A stretch of 64,000 nt of DNA from Propionicicella superfundia DSM 22317 (GCF_000423465.1 NZ_KE384020.1:141409-205408); one strand, 5' to 3'; positions 38,205-47,651 are shown, counted from the stretch's first letter. Numbers and translations are program-made. The notes: a model not told the origin generated them from the letters alone.

Positions 38205-40247
38205 TCAGGCGACGTTCATGGTGACGGTCGACCCCTCGGCCGCCTTCGTCCCCGCGGCGGGGTTCGTGGACACCACCAGTCCCAGCGGCGTTGCGATGAG
38301 GTAGTTCATCTTCACCGTGAAGCCGGCGTTCTGCAGGAGGACCTTCGCCTTGCCGGAGTCCATCGCGCGGACGTTCGGCACGCTCACCATGACGGGACCG
38401 AGGCTCGGCACGAGCGTGATCGTGTCGCCCTTCTTGCCCGTGCCGGAACTCGGCGTCTGCGACACGATGCCGTCCTTGGCGACGGTCTTGGAGTTCTTCG
38501 ACGTGCCGAGCACGACCTTGAAACCGGCCTTCTCCAGCGCCGCCTTCGCCGTGGCCACGGGCTTGCCCGTGTAGTCCGTGATCGAGATCGGCTGAGGCCC
38601 CTTGGACACGGTGAGGTCGACCGTCGCGCCCTTCTTCAGCAGCGCTCCCGCCTTCTGCGACGCGCGCACGACGACACCCTTGGCGACCTTCTCGTCGTAC
38701 TGCTCGGTGACCTTTCCGAGGCCGAGATTCGCCTCGGTGAGCGCGGTGGCCGCCTCCTCCTTCGTGAGCCCGGCCAGGGTCGGCACGGTGTAGCGCTCGG
38801 GTCCTTTGGAGACGACGGCCGTGACCGTGCTGTCCCGCAGCACCTGGGATCCGCTCTGGGGATCGGTCGAGATGATGGCCCCGGCGGGGACGGTCTCGCT
38901 GTAGTCCTCGGTGAACGTCACCTGCACGTTCGCGGCCTCGGCGGCGGTGCGTGCATCGGCCTCCGTCATGCTCACCAGTTGCGGTGCCTGGGTGTAGCGA
39001 CCGGCCAGCATCCACCAGGCGCCGACGCCGGTCACGAGCGACATGGCCAGCACCAGGGCGATGAGGGCGCCGAGGCGCCGCCGCCGGTACACCGCACGCC
39101 TGTCGCGGGGACGAGACGGCGTCGTGGCCATCCGCACGGTGGCGGGCGGCGGCGAGGACGGGCTGTACCGCTCGGGTGTCGTGACGCTGAGGGGAGTCCG
39201 CGGCGTCGGCGTGGCGGCGGGCGACGCCGGGTGGGGCACGTTCGCCGCCGGGACGGCCGAGATGCGCGTGGTGGTGGCCGAGCCGGGGGAGGCGGCCGTG
39301 CGCGCCTCGAACTCGGAGAGGGTTCGGGCGCGCATCCGCTCGGTCAGCGCAGGATCGTTCATGACGCCCGCCCCCAGCGCCTTGCGGGCCGCTCGGACCT
39401 GCGTCAACAGGACGCGGGCGTCCACCGGACGGTCGCCCATCTCGCGCGCCGTCGCCGTCGTGACCAGCGCGTCCACGTAGGGCGGGATCGCCGACCGGCT
39501 CGTCAGCCAGTTGCCCGAGAGCACCGAGGACGGCTCGGGCACGGACTTGTGGACGTGGCTGTAGGCGACCTGGATCGGATTCTCTCCGGTGTGCGGCTTC
39601 GTCCCGGTGAGCAGCTCGAACAGGACCACGCCGATCGAGTACACGTCGGAGCACGGCTTCGGCCGACCCTCGGTCACGAGTTCGGGGGCGATGTAGGAGA
39701 CGGTGCCGAGCAGCAGCCCCTGCGTCGCCGTCGCGGTCTGTGCCGTGATGGCCTTCGCGAGGCCGAAGTCCACGACCTTCACGCGGCCGCGGTCGGAGAT
39801 GAGCACGTTCTCGGGCTTGACGTCGCGATGGATCAGGCCCGCGGTGTGGGCGGACGCGACGGCCGCGACGATGGGCTCGATCAGGTCCAGGGCCCGGAGC
39901 GGATCGAGCGGTGCCTCGGTGGTGACGATAGTGCGGAGGGTTCGTCCCTCGACGTACTCCATGACGATGTAGGGACGCCCGCCGTCCAGTCCCTGGTCGA
40001 AGACGGACACGATGTTGGGGTGCGACAGCCGCGCCGCCGCCCGCGCCTCGCGATCGAACTTGCGGGCGAACTCCTGGTCGTCGCCCAGGCCTTCATGCAT
40101 CACCTTGATCGCCACCGTGCGCGACAGGCGGCGGTCCGTGGCAAGGTAGACGGTCGCCATGCCGCCCCGCGCCAGGCGCCGGACGATCTCGTAGCGACCG
40201 TCGAGTACCCGCCCGACCAAGTGGTCGTGCATGTTCATCGTGGTCAC
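38205..40247 (-). CDS. PASTA-domain Ser/Thr protein kinase (PknL/PknB type)
   Basis: A 680-residue transmembrane kinase. The catalytic domain (about 15-285) has the Gly loop LARGGMATVYLA, Lys in VAIKVM, catalytic loop HRDVKPENV, DFGLAK and the P+1 region GTVSYIAPE. A Thr/Pro-rich juxtamembrane region and one helix (about 415-435) follow, then four PASTA repeats to the C-terminus. These bind peptidoglycan or muropeptides in related kinases. It is at the pknL position of the conserved block, where the M. tuberculosis protein lacks PASTA repeats. GTG at 40247 is chosen for the nearby GGGAG; an ATG at 40238 is possible. Confidence 0.93.
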   Translation of the reverse strand: MTTMNMHDHLVGRVLDGRYEIVRRLARGGMATVYLATDRRLSRTVAIKVMHEGLGDDQEFARKFDREARAAARLSHPNIVSVFDQGLDGGRPYIVMEYVEGRTLRTIVTTEAPLDPLRALDLIEPIVAAVASAHTAGLIHRDVKPENVLISDRGRVKVVDFGLAKAITAQTATATQGLLLGTVSYIAPELVTEGRPKPCSDVYSIGVVLFELLTGTKPHTGENPIQVAYSHVHKSVPEPSSVLSGNWLTSRSAIPPYVDALVTTATAREMGDRPVDARVLLTQVRAARKALGAGVMNDPALTERMRARTLSEFEARTAASPGSATTTRISAVPAANVPHPASPAATPTPRTPLSVTTPERYSPSSPPPATVRMATTPSRPRDRRAVYRRRRLGALIALVLAMSLVTGVGAWWMLAGRYTQAPQLVSMTEADARTAAEAANVQVTFTEDYSETVPAGAIISTDPQSGSQVLRDSTVTAVVSKGPERYTVPTLAGLTKEEAATALTEANLGLGKVTEQYDEKVAKGVVVRASQKAGALLKKGATVDLTVSKGPQPISITDYTGKPVATAKAALEKAGFKVVLGTSKNSKTVAKDGIVSQTPSSGTGKKGDTITLVPSLGPVMVSVPNVRAMDSGKAKVLLQNAGFTVKMNYLIATPLGLVVSTNPAAGTKAAEGSTVTMNVA

Positions 40248-40372
40248 ACCGCTCCCAACACGGTCGGGGAAGAAGGCCGTGTCAGCCCTGACTGGGAGTC
40301 TAGGCACATCGTGACAATGCCGCCGTGCGGCTCGCCGTCACGCGTGTCATGGTTCCCGCGGACCGTGACGAT

Positions 40373-40378
40373 TACCCT
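40373..40378 (+). promoter_or_regulatory. -10 box of leaderless ThiE-like gene
   Basis: TACCCT at 40373-40378, 6 nt before the GTG at 40385. Confidence 0.45.
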
Positions 40379-40384
40379 GGGCAT

Positions 40385-41083
40385 GTGACCGTACTGATGG
40401 GGCTGGACGCGCGGCTTCGGATGGCCCGGCTCTTCGTGTCCACCGACAGCCGGCAGGGCAGCGATGATCTGGAGGATTTCCTCGAGGGTGTGTTCTCCGG
40501 CGGGGCGGACATGATCGCGATCTCCGAGACGGGTCTGCGCCCGTCGCGGATGGTGGCGGCTCTCGAGGTGGCGCGCAGCGTCGCCTTCCATCACGTGCAG
40601 GGCCTGGTCGTCGTCGACGAGTCCCTGGACGTCGCCGAGCAGTTCGGTGCCGACGTGCTGGAGCTGGACGCCACCTCGTCCGCCGCGGCGGCGCGTCGGG
40701 TGCTCCACACATGGGCGCTGATCGGGCGGTCGGCGACGACACCTGCCGAGATCGACGCCGCCCTGGCCGACCCCGACATCAGCCACGTCACCGTCGGCCC
40801 GGTGTTCTCCACCGGCGGGGCGCCGGATCTCGACCTCGTCGGTTACGCGGCGCGGGTGGCCCCGCCCGGGGACGTGGCCGGCAAGCCGTGGTTCGCGTTC
40901 GGCGGGATCACCCTCGACAACGCCGACGAGGTGTTCGAGGCAGGTGCACGGCGGTTGCTCGTGTCCCGCGCGATCGTGAAGGCTCCCGATCCGCAGGCGG
41001 CCTGCGAACGGTTCAAGGACAAGCTGCGGCGCCTGTGGAACTCCGACGAGTCCATGCAGGCCTACATCTTCGGCGTCCTGTAG
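40385..41083 (+). CDS. Thiamine-phosphate synthase (ThiE/TenI)-like protein
   Basis: A 232-residue TIM-barrel protein of the ThiE/TenI family. Seen are VTVGPVFSTGGAPD, which matches the family GPVF-T-T-K region with lysine absent, and the phosphate-binding WFAFGGITLDNA. True ThiE usually also shows an N-terminal diphosphate site (Q-R) that is not clear here, so it may be a TenI-like or other relative. The GTG at 40385 sits 6 nt after a TACCCT -10 box, supporting this start over a GTG 60 nt upstream. Divergent from the PASTA kinase. Confidence 0.72.
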   Translation: MTVLMGLDARLRMARLFVSTDSRQGSDDLEDFLEGVFSGGADMIAISETGLRPSRMVAALEVARSVAFHHVQGLVVVDESLDVAEQFGADVLELDATSSAAAARRVLHTWALIGRSATTPAEIDAALADPDISHVTVGPVFSTGGAPDLDLVGYAARVAPPGDVAGKPWFAFGGITLDNADEVFEAGARRLLVSRAIVKAPDPQAACERFKDKLRRLWNSDESMQAYIFGVL

Positions 41084-41141
41084 GCCGGGTACGGCCGGTC
41101 GGGCGCGAGGCGCGTCCTTTCCCGTCCCGGCGCGTGCGAGG

Positions 41142-41891
41142 TCACGCCAGCAGCCGGGTGAGCGTCTCACGGGCGTCCACCATGGCGGGCCCGTACCAGG
41201 ACAGCGCCCTTCCCGGCACGAGGCGGCAGACGAGCGGGGCGAGCGCGTCCGGCCCGTCGGCCGCGGTGAACGGATACGGCTCGTCGGGCAGGACGACGAG
41301 GTCGGGGCGCGCGTCGGCGATGGCCGTCACGGGCATCGGGGGGTAGCGGGCGCCCTGCTCGGCCCCCGCATTGATCAGGCCGATCCTGGTGAGGACGTCG
41401 TGCGCGTAGGTGTCCGCGCCGACGACCATCCACGGGTCGCGCCAGATCGGAGCCACGACACGGCGCCCGGTCGCGGGAGCCGCCGGTCGCCACACGTCCG
41501 CCGCGCGATCCAGCCATGCCGGATGCGAGACGCGCAGCCCCTCGGCGAACAGCCGGCCGAGACTGGCCAGCGCCTCGGGCACACTGTCGATCCGGGTGAC
41601 CCACACGGGAATGCCGGCATCCCGGAGCCGATCGACGTCCAGTCGGCGGTTCTCCTCCTGATTGGCCACGACGAGGTCGGGGCGCAGCGCGCGGATCGCC
41701 GCGATGTCCGGGTTCTTGGTGCCGCGCACCCGCGCCACCGCGAGGCCGGCCGGATGGGTGCACCACTGCGTGGCTCCGACGAGGAGGTCCGGTGCGCTTG
41801 CCGCGACCGCCTCGGTCAGGGACGGGACGAGGGAGACCACCCGCGCGGGGGCCTGCGCCAGGGGAACGTCGTGCCCGAGATCGTCGTGCAT
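41142..41891 (-). CDS. BtuF-like helical-backbone metal receptor without signal peptide
   Basis: A 249-residue protein with the fold pattern of cluster III periplasmic binding proteins: RVVSLVPSLTEAVAA, then ARVRGTKNPDIAAIRALRPDLVVANQEEN, the two-lobed BtuF/vitamin B12 plan. No signal peptide or lipobox precedes it, and the gene starts directly at MHDDLGHDVPL. No ABC permease adjoins. A cytoplasmic cofactor-binding or sensing role is therefore possible. The ATG at 41891 was preferred; a longer frame upstream has no start nearby. Confidence 0.75.
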   Translation of the reverse strand: MHDDLGHDVPLAQAPARVVSLVPSLTEAVAASAPDLLVGATQWCTHPAGLAVARVRGTKNPDIAAIRALRPDLVVANQEENRRLDVDRLRDAGIPVWVTRIDSVPEALASLGRLFAEGLRVSHPAWLDRAADVWRPAAPATGRRVVAPIWRDPWMVVGADTYAHDVLTRIGLINAGAEQGARYPPMPVTAIADARPDLVVLPDEPYPFTAADGPDALAPLVCRLVPGRALSWYGPAMVDARETLTRLLA

Positions 41892-41931
41892 GGCTCCATC
41901 CTGCCTCGGGGCCGAGAGCCCTCGGGTGAGG

Positions 41932-43038
41932 TCAGGACTCGCGGGTCGTTGCGAGGTCGACGAGGCGCTCCAGCGCGACCCGGCCCTCGATCGTGAGGTC
42001 CGCCGCGGCGAGGGACAGGCGGGCCGCATCGGCGGATCGGGAGATCTCCGCCTCGACGGCGGCCCGCGCGCCGCAGTCCGCGATCAGGTTGCGCAGGCCG
42101 TCGATCTGGTCGTCGGTGAGCGACGGATCGCCCAGGAGCCGGTCCAGCCGGCGCCGCTCGACGTCGTCCACGGCGGCGAGCGTGTGCGCGATGAGGACGG
42201 TCAGCTTGCCCTCGCGCAGGTCGTCCCCGGCGGGCTTGCCGGTGACGACCTCGTCCCCGTACACGCCGAGCAGGTCGTCGCGGAACTGGAACGCCCGCCC
42301 CAATGCCGAGCCGTACGCCGCGAGGGACGCCTGGAGGGCGTCGTGCGCACCGGCGATGGCCGCACCGATCTGCAACGGCCGCTGCACCGTATACCGGGCG
42401 GTCTTGTACTCCACGACGCGGTGGGCCTCCTCGATCGCCCACCCGGACGGACGTCCCGGATCGGCCAGCGGCTGGGCCGCCGCGACCACGTCGAGATACT
42501 GCCCGCAGGCGACCTCGGTCCGCACGGCGTTCAGATACGTGCCGGCGCGGGCGGCCGCCTCCGTCGGGAGTCCGGCGGTGGCGAACATCTCCTCCGACCA
42601 CACCAGCAGCAGGTCTCCGAGCAGGATCGCCGCCGCCGCGCCGAAGGCGTCCGGCCGTCCGCGCCAGCCGCGATGCCCGTGCAGCGACGCGAACTGGCGG
42701 TGTGCCGCGGGCAGGCCGCGGCGCGTGTCGGAGCCGTCCATCAGGTCGTCGTGGACGAGTGCGCTGACGTGCAGCAGGTCGAGGCTCGCCGCGGCGCGCA
42801 CCAGCGGCGCGGGGTCGTCGGGAACGCCGGCGGTCGCGATGTACCCCCAGCAGCAGAACGCGGGTCGCATCCGCTTCCCGCCCCGCGTGAACTCGCGGGC
42901 GAGGCCGGTCTGCACCCCGAGCTCGGGGCCGATGGCGGCGAGACGGTCGCCGGCGAGGGTCAGGAACTCGTCGATCGCGGCGGCGACGGCGGCCCGGAAC
43001 GACGCGGACAACGGGTCTTCTGCGCGGAAGGTGACCAC
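41932..43038 (-). CDS. Polyprenyl diphosphate synthase (GGPP synthase type)
   Basis: A 368-residue trans-prenyltransferase that condenses isopentenyl diphosphate with allylic diphosphates. The first Asp-rich motif is VHDDLMDGS followed by TRRG, and the second is FQFRDDLLGVYGDE. GGKRMRP is the IPP-binding segment. Chain length is set by residues before the first motif (LDLLHVSAL), which suggests a C20 product but does not prove it. It is divergent from metF as in mycobacteria (idsA2-metF). GTG start, leaderless. Confidence 0.92.
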   Translation of the reverse strand: MVTFRAEDPLSASFRAAVAAAIDEFLTLAGDRLAAIGPELGVQTGLAREFTRGGKRMRPAFCCWGYIATAGVPDDPAPLVRAAASLDLLHVSALVHDDLMDGSDTRRGLPAAHRQFASLHGHRGWRGRPDAFGAAAAILLGDLLLVWSEEMFATAGLPTEAAARAGTYLNAVRTEVACGQYLDVVAAAQPLADPGRPSGWAIEEAHRVVEYKTARYTVQRPLQIGAAIAGAHDALQASLAAYGSALGRAFQFRDDLLGVYGDEVVTGKPAGDDLREGKLTVLIAHTLAAVDDVERRRLDRLLGDPSLTDDQIDGLRNLIADCGARAAVEAEISRSADAARLSLAAADLTIEGRVALERLVDLATTRES

Positions 43039-43044
43039 GGCTTG

Positions 43045-43050
43045 AGCCTA
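43045..43050 (-). promoter_or_regulatory. -10 box of leaderless prenyl synthase gene
   Basis: On the minus strand TAGGCT at 43050-43045, 6 nt before the GTG at 43038. Confidence 0.5.
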
Positions 43051-43076
43051 GGGGATCGCGTCCGCGCCGGGCTGAA

Positions 43077-43082
43077 TAGGCT
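43077..43082 (+). promoter_or_regulatory. -10 box of leaderless metF gene
   Basis: TAGGCT at 43077-43082, 7 nt before the ATG at 43090. The same hexamer serves the divergent prenyl synthase 27 nt away. Confidence 0.5.
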
Positions 43083-43089
43083 GGCCCCC

Positions 43090-43980
43090 ATGCCCGTTTC
43101 CCGGATCGCCGACGTCCTGCGCGCAGGAACGCCGACCTGCTCGTTCGAGTTCTTCCCCCCCAAGGACGATGCGGGCACCGAGACGCTGTGGGCTTCCATC
43201 ACCGATCTGGCGGCCGTCCGGCCCGACTTCGTGTCCGTCACCTACGGCGCGTCCGGGTCGACGCGCGACAGGACCCTCGCCGTCACCACGGCGATCCAGG
43301 CCGAGACCCCCTTCACGGCCATGGGCCACCTGACGTGCGTCAGCCAGTCCCGCGCCGACCTCGAAGCGGCCGTCGCCGGGTACGCGGCGGCCGGGATCGT
43401 GAACATCCTCGCGATCAGGGGCGATCCGCCCGGCGGCCCCACGTCGCCCTGGACGACGCACCCGGACGGCCTGTCCAACGCGACCGAGCTCGTCTCCTTC
43501 GTGAAGGAGCACGGCGATTTCTGCGTCGGGGTGGCGGCGTTCCCCGACGCCCACCCCGAACACTTCGACACCGCGCTCGACGCGCGGCTGCTGCTCGCCA
43601 AGCAGGAGGCGGGCGCCGAGTTCGCGATCACCCAGTTGTTCTTCACGCCGCAGCGGTACGTGGACCTCGTCGCGCGAGCCCGGGCCATCGGCTGCACCCT
43701 GCCGATCGTGCCGGGCATCATGCCGGTCACGAACGTGCGGCAGATCACGCGGTTCGCCGACCTGTCGGGGGCGGAGCTGCCGGTGCCGCTGGTCGACCGG
43801 CTGACAGCGGTGGCCGATGACCCGAAGGCCGTGCGTGAGGTGGGCATCGAGGTGGCGACGCGGCTGTGCGTCGAGCTGCTGGACGCCGGGGCGCCCGGTC
43901 TGCACTTCTTCACGCAGAATCGGTCGCGGGCAACTCGAGAGATCGTCGCCAGGATCCCTTCCGGCCGATATCGAGGGTGA
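43090..43980 (+). CDS. metF: Methylenetetrahydrofolate reductase
   Basis: A 296-residue FAD enzyme that makes 5-methyl-THF for methionine synthesis. It has the MetF start CSFEFFPPKDDAGTETLW, VSVTYGASGSTRDRT, HLTCVSQSRADL, NILAIRGDPPGG and the FAITQLFFTPQRYVDL strand. It ends with GLHFFTQNRSRATREI, the normal C-terminus, so its 71-nt overlap with the convergent helicase gene is genuine coding on both strands. Confidence 0.95.
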   Translation: MPVSRIADVLRAGTPTCSFEFFPPKDDAGTETLWASITDLAAVRPDFVSVTYGASGSTRDRTLAVTTAIQAETPFTAMGHLTCVSQSRADLEAAVAGYAAAGIVNILAIRGDPPGGPTSPWTTHPDGLSNATELVSFVKEHGDFCVGVAAFPDAHPEHFDTALDARLLLAKQEAGAEFAITQLFFTPQRYVDLVARARAIGCTLPIVPGIMPVTNVRQITRFADLSGAELPVPLVDRLTAVADDPKAVREVGIEVATRLCVELLDAGAPGLHFFTQNRSRATREIVARIPSGRYRG

Positions 43981-46102
43981 CGAGCAGTTGCGTGGGCCGG
44001 GTCAGCGCCACGTAGAGCACGCGCACCCCGCCGGGCGATTCGGCGGCGACATCGTCGGGCGAGATCACCAGGACGCCGTCGTACTCGAGCCCCTTCGCCT
44101 CCAGCGGCGTCACGATCACCAGCCGCGCCCCGAGCTGGGACAGGTGCTCGGCCGCGAGGCGTCGGACGGCGTGCAGCCGGCTCGGCGGGGCGATGACGCC
44201 GACCGTGCCCTCGACCTTGCCGGCGATGTCGACGATATGGGCGGCGATGTCGTCGCGCCACTCTCCGGCCGGTGAGATCAGCAGTCGCGGATACACGCCG
44301 GTGTGACGGATCGCCGTCGGCAGGTGCACCTCGGGGTACGACTCCCGGACCACCCGCGCCGCGAGCTCGAACACCTCGGCCGGGGAGCGGTAGTTCGTCG
44401 TCAGCGTGAAGTCGCGGCGCGGCGCGGTTCCCACGAGCTGGTCGAGCGCAGCGGCGGCCTCGGCGGCGTCGGGCCACGAGCTCTGCGCCGCGTCCCCCAC
44501 GATCGTCCAGCTCGCGCGGCCCCCGCGTCGCCGCAGCATGCGCCACTGCATGGGCGTGATGTCCTGTGCCTCGTCCACGAGCACATGCGCATAGGTCTCG
44601 TACGGCTCGTCGTCCAGGCTCGTCTCGACCGTCCGACGGCTGAGCCGGTCGGCGGTCGTCACGACGGCGTGCTCGTCGGCGAGGCGGTCGAGGAACAGCG
44701 TCGGCTCCTCGGCGGGGAGCGGCCCGAGGATGTCGGCGAGCTCGTCGAGGAGGGCGGCGTCGGCCACCGACCATTCGAACGAGGCGGGGTCGGTGATCCC
44801 GGCGTACGAATCCCGCAGCGTCGCGATCTCGGGCGCCGGCAGGATCCCGCCGAGGGCGCGGGTGGCGTAGGCCCGGTCGCTCAGCCGGGCGAGCACGGCA
44901 CGCGGCTCCAGGACAGGCCACCATGCCTCCACGGCCCGAGCGAACCGCTCGGTGTCGATGAGATCGGCGAAGTCCGCGGGGGACAGGTCGTACTCGGCCG
45001 GAAGCTGCTGGTACAGGGCGTTGACCACCGCGTCCCGTGCGGCCGGGAACGCCTGGTTGCTGCGCTGGCGCGACAGCACCGAGGCGCGCAGCCGCGCGAG
45101 CCGTTGCGGCGGGAGGCTCAGCACCTCGCCCTTCACGGTCACCTTGATGGGTTCCGGCTCGGTCGGGTCGGTGGTCGCGATCGCGCGCAGCGCGGCGACC
45201 ATGCGCAGGCTCCCCTTGACGGCCGCCGCATCGGGCGCGTCGATCCGCACGGCGCGGACGTCGACGACGTCGCTCGCGACCGCACCGACCGATCGCAGGG
45301 TCACGGAGTCCTCGCCGAGGGACGGCAGGACCCTGTCGATGTAGTTCATGAACACCGGGCTCGGTCCGACGACGAGGATGCCGCCGCGTTCGAAGCGGGC
45401 GCGGTTCGAGTACAGGAGGTAGGCCACGCGGTGCAGCGCGACGACGGTCTTGCCGGTGCCGGGCCCGCCCGAGATGAAGGTGAACCCGGAGTGCGGCGCC
45501 CGGATCGCCTCGTCCTGTTCGGCCTGGATGGTCGAGACGATGTCCCGCATCCGATGCCCGCGGGCGCGCCGCAGCGACGCCATCAGGGCGCCCTCGCCGA
45601 TGATCGCGAGGTTGTTGTCGTTGGATGCGTCGAGCAGGTCGTCCTCGATGCCGATCACCTTGTCCCCACGGCAGCGCAGTACCCGGCGGCGCACGATGTC
45701 CATCGGGTTGGCCGAGGTCGCGCGGTAGAAGGGCTCGGCCGCACGTGCCCGCCAGTCGATGACGAGCGGTTCGTAGTCGTCGTCGCGGACTCCGATGCGG
45801 CCGATGTAGCGCGTCTCGCCCGCGTGGTCGTCGAGTCGTCCGAAGACCAACCCGTCGTGTTCGGCGTCGAGCGTCGCGAGACGTTTGGCGGCCTGGAAGC
45901 TGAACGCGTCGCGTTCGAACAGCGCGGTGCTGTCGTCGTCACGCAGGTAGTCGGTGCGGTCGGACTGGTACAGGGCCTGCCCATGGCTCGCGACCTCGCG
46001 GGCCGATTCCGTGGCCAGCCCGAGGAACCGGTAGACACGGTCCACATGGGTCTGTTCGTGCGCGAGTTCGCGCTCAAGTGCGGTTTCAGCCTGTTGACTC
46101 AC
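43910..46102 (-). CDS. UvrD-like helicase of the HelD/HelR family
   Basis: A 730-residue superfamily 1 ATPase related to HelD and actinobacterial HelR, which bind stalled RNA polymerase; HelR members give rifamycin tolerance. An N-terminal coiled coil (ALERELAHEQTHVDRVYRFLGLA) enters the polymerase channel in HelD. The motor motifs are ISGGPGTGKTVVALHR (Walker A), HVLVDEAQDITPMQWRML (Walker B), TLTTNYRSPAEV and LYVALTRPTQ. The GTG at 46102 was chosen because a TAGACT -10 lies only 2 nt before the upstream ATG at 46126, and GGGAAGG precedes the GTG. Confidence 0.88.
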   Translation of the reverse strand: MSQQAETALERELAHEQTHVDRVYRFLGLATESAREVASHGQALYQSDRTDYLRDDDSTALFERDAFSFQAAKRLATLDAEHDGLVFGRLDDHAGETRYIGRIGVRDDDYEPLVIDWRARAAEPFYRATSANPMDIVRRRVLRCRGDKVIGIEDDLLDASNDNNLAIIGEGALMASLRRARGHRMRDIVSTIQAEQDEAIRAPHSGFTFISGGPGTGKTVVALHRVAYLLYSNRARFERGGILVVGPSPVFMNYIDRVLPSLGEDSVTLRSVGAVASDVVDVRAVRIDAPDAAAVKGSLRMVAALRAIATTDPTEPEPIKVTVKGEVLSLPPQRLARLRASVLSRQRSNQAFPAARDAVVNALYQQLPAEYDLSPADFADLIDTERFARAVEAWWPVLEPRAVLARLSDRAYATRALGGILPAPEIATLRDSYAGITDPASFEWSVADAALLDELADILGPLPAEEPTLFLDRLADEHAVVTTADRLSRRTVETSLDDEPYETYAHVLVDEAQDITPMQWRMLRRRGGRASWTIVGDAAQSSWPDAAEAAAALDQLVGTAPRRDFTLTTNYRSPAEVFELAARVVRESYPEVHLPTAIRHTGVYPRLLISPAGEWRDDIAAHIVDIAGKVEGTVGVIAPPSRLHAVRRLAAEHLSQLGARLVIVTPLEAKGLEYDGVLVISPDDVAAESPGGVRVLYVALTRPTQLLVTLDIGRKGSWRRSLELPATDSA

Positions 46103-46128
46103 AACACCTTCCCTCACGCCGACCATCC

Positions 46129-46134
46129 AGTCTA
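46129..46134 (-). promoter_or_regulatory. -10 box of the HelD/HelR-like gene
   Basis: TAGACT on the minus strand at 46134-46129. Transcription should begin near 46122, inside the alternative ATG start, which supports the GTG at 46102. Confidence 0.45.
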
Positions 46135-46189
46135 CGTCAGGGCGATTCCACGTCCCGGATGGCGGGCCGTGTGAGATGTGCGGGGCGGT

Positions 46190-47512
46190 TCACGGAGGCG
46201 CGTCCCCGGGTGTGGGCGGCGCGGCCGCGCTCCGTCGCCGGACCCGCGGCCGGTAGGCCACGTTGCTCGGCCGGACGTCCTCCCCGGTGAGGGCGCCGTG
46301 CACCGCGTAGGCGGCGAGCGCGCCCGTCAGGAGCTGTGCCCAGGGGTCGTTCCCGCCGGGAGCGGCGGCGGTGGCCGACCACCATCCCGCGGCGCCGCGC
46401 AGGCCGGGCATCCGCGACCACGTGTGCGGGCCGTCCCAGCGTGCGCCCGCGGACGGATCGGGAGCGGCGGCCGTGTGGTCGTGGACCGTCGTGAGGACGT
46501 CGTCGCCGGCCTGCCGCGCGTACGTCACGACGGGTCCGTGCGGGGTGTGGTCGATCTCCTCGGTCGTCCCGGTCACCGCTCCGGCGGCGAGGCGGTGCGT
46601 GACGCGGGGCGCCATGGCGGGCCGCAGTCGGGTGAACAGTCGGCGCGTCGGGCCCAGTGGCGGGTCGTGCCAGGGATGGACGGTGGTGATCACGGCGCCG
46701 GCTCCGACCGCTTCGGAGTCGGTGAGGACGTGGGACACCCCACCGCCGTGGACCGTCGTGGCCGGGCGCGCCTCCACCCCGCGCGCCCGGAGCCGGTCGG
46801 CGAGGACATCGAGGAGCACCCCGGCGGGCAGTCCGTGCCCCTCGGCGTCGGCCACGGACCAGCGACCGAAGCTGCGTTCGACCGACAGCCGGGCGGCGAC
46901 GAACGCCGGGGTGCGGCGCGGGTGGGAGCCGATCCGCCACGCGGTGGCGGCGACCAGGTACGACAGCGGCGCGGGCACGGTCCGTGCCAGGTCGGCGACG
47001 GTCGTCCCCCACAGCAGCGCCCGCCTGTGCGGTGGGATCGCCCGCTGGCCGCCGAAGGGCTCCTCGAGGCCGAGCCGGCGGAGCGCCTGCCACGCGTCGT
47101 CCAGCCGGTCGAGCAGGTCGCGCCAGGCGGTGGCATGCTCCCGTCCGAGCGCCTCGGTGAGCGCCGTGTGCTGGGAGCCCCGGTCGGTGGGCAGGGCAAG
47201 GGCGCTACCGTCGGGGAAGCTGTGGACGGCCGGCGGGGCCGGGTCCAGCGTCCAGCCGCGGGCCTTGAGCTCGAGGTCGAGCGTGCGGCCCGTCTTGCGG
47301 AACAGGTCGCGCCAGGCCGCGGGCAGCGTGAGTACGGGCGGGAGCGCGTCGGTGCGCCCGATGCCGTCGCCGCTGGTCCGCCACCGGCCGCCGAGGGCGG
47401 GTTCGCGCTCGATCAAGACGACCTCGTGGCCGAGCGCCGCCAGCCGGGCGGCCGCGGCCATCCCCGGCAGCGCACCGCCGATGACGACGATCGGACCGGT
47501 CGGCGCAGGCAT
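46190..47512 (-). CDS. FAD-dependent oxidoreductase (phytoene desaturase/amine oxidase fold)
   Basis: A 440-residue flavoprotein. The N-terminal dinucleotide loop is [39 protein letters not shown], the pattern of carotene desaturases and amine oxidases, with Ala-Leu-Pro inside the Gly motif. A central substrate domain (about 90-290) and a C-terminal FAD segment with weaker conservation follow. The last 15 residues are Pro/Ala-rich. No isoprenoid pathway genes adjoin. It is divergent from the RuBisCO gene. The substrate is unknown. Confidence 0.8.
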   Translation of the reverse strand: MPAPTGPIVVIGGALPGMAAAARLAALGHEVVLIEREPALGGRWRTSGDGIGRTDALPPVLTLPAAWRDLFRKTGRTLDLELKARGWTLDPAPPAVHSFPDGSALALPTDRGSQHTALTEALGREHATAWRDLLDRLDDAWQALRRLGLEEPFGGQRAIPPHRRALLWGTTVADLARTVPAPLSYLVAATAWRIGSHPRRTPAFVAARLSVERSFGRWSVADAEGHGLPAGVLLDVLADRLRARGVEARPATTVHGGGVSHVLTDSEAVGAGAVITTVHPWHDPPLGPTRRLFTRLRPAMAPRVTHRLAAGAVTGTTEEIDHTPHGPVVTYARQAGDDVLTTVHDHTAAAPDPSAGARWDGPHTWSRMPGLRGAAGWWSATAAAPGGNDPWAQLLTGALAAYAVHGALTGEDVRPSNVAYRPRVRRRSAAAPPTPGDAPP

Positions 47513-47645
47513 GCGTTTCAGAGTAGAGGAGGGCGAGAGGGGTCGGGCGACGGGGCCGCCTGCTCGGCGCGGACGCGCCGTCGTGCTGGGGGAACGCGCC
47601 GCCGAGCACCTTTGCTCCTCCACCTGCGAACCGCGTCGTCACAAC

Positions 47646-47651
47646 CTACTG
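47646..47651 (+). promoter_or_regulatory. Candidate -10 box for the RuBisCO gene
   Basis: TACTGT at 47646-47651, 54 nt before the GTG start, in the 193-nt gap between divergent genes. No clear -35 box is seen, and no CbbR-like palindrome was recognised. Confidence 0.35.

Noticed and set aside
46103-46189. Rifamycin-associated element upstream of the HelD/HelR-like gene
   Set aside because: No long GC palindrome of that kind is visible between the helicase and flavoprotein genes.
46190-47512. Possible phytoene desaturase (crtI) of a carotenoid cluster
   Set aside because: Only the FAD-binding start fits; no crtB, crtE-type partner or other carotenoid gene adjoins, so no gene symbol was given.
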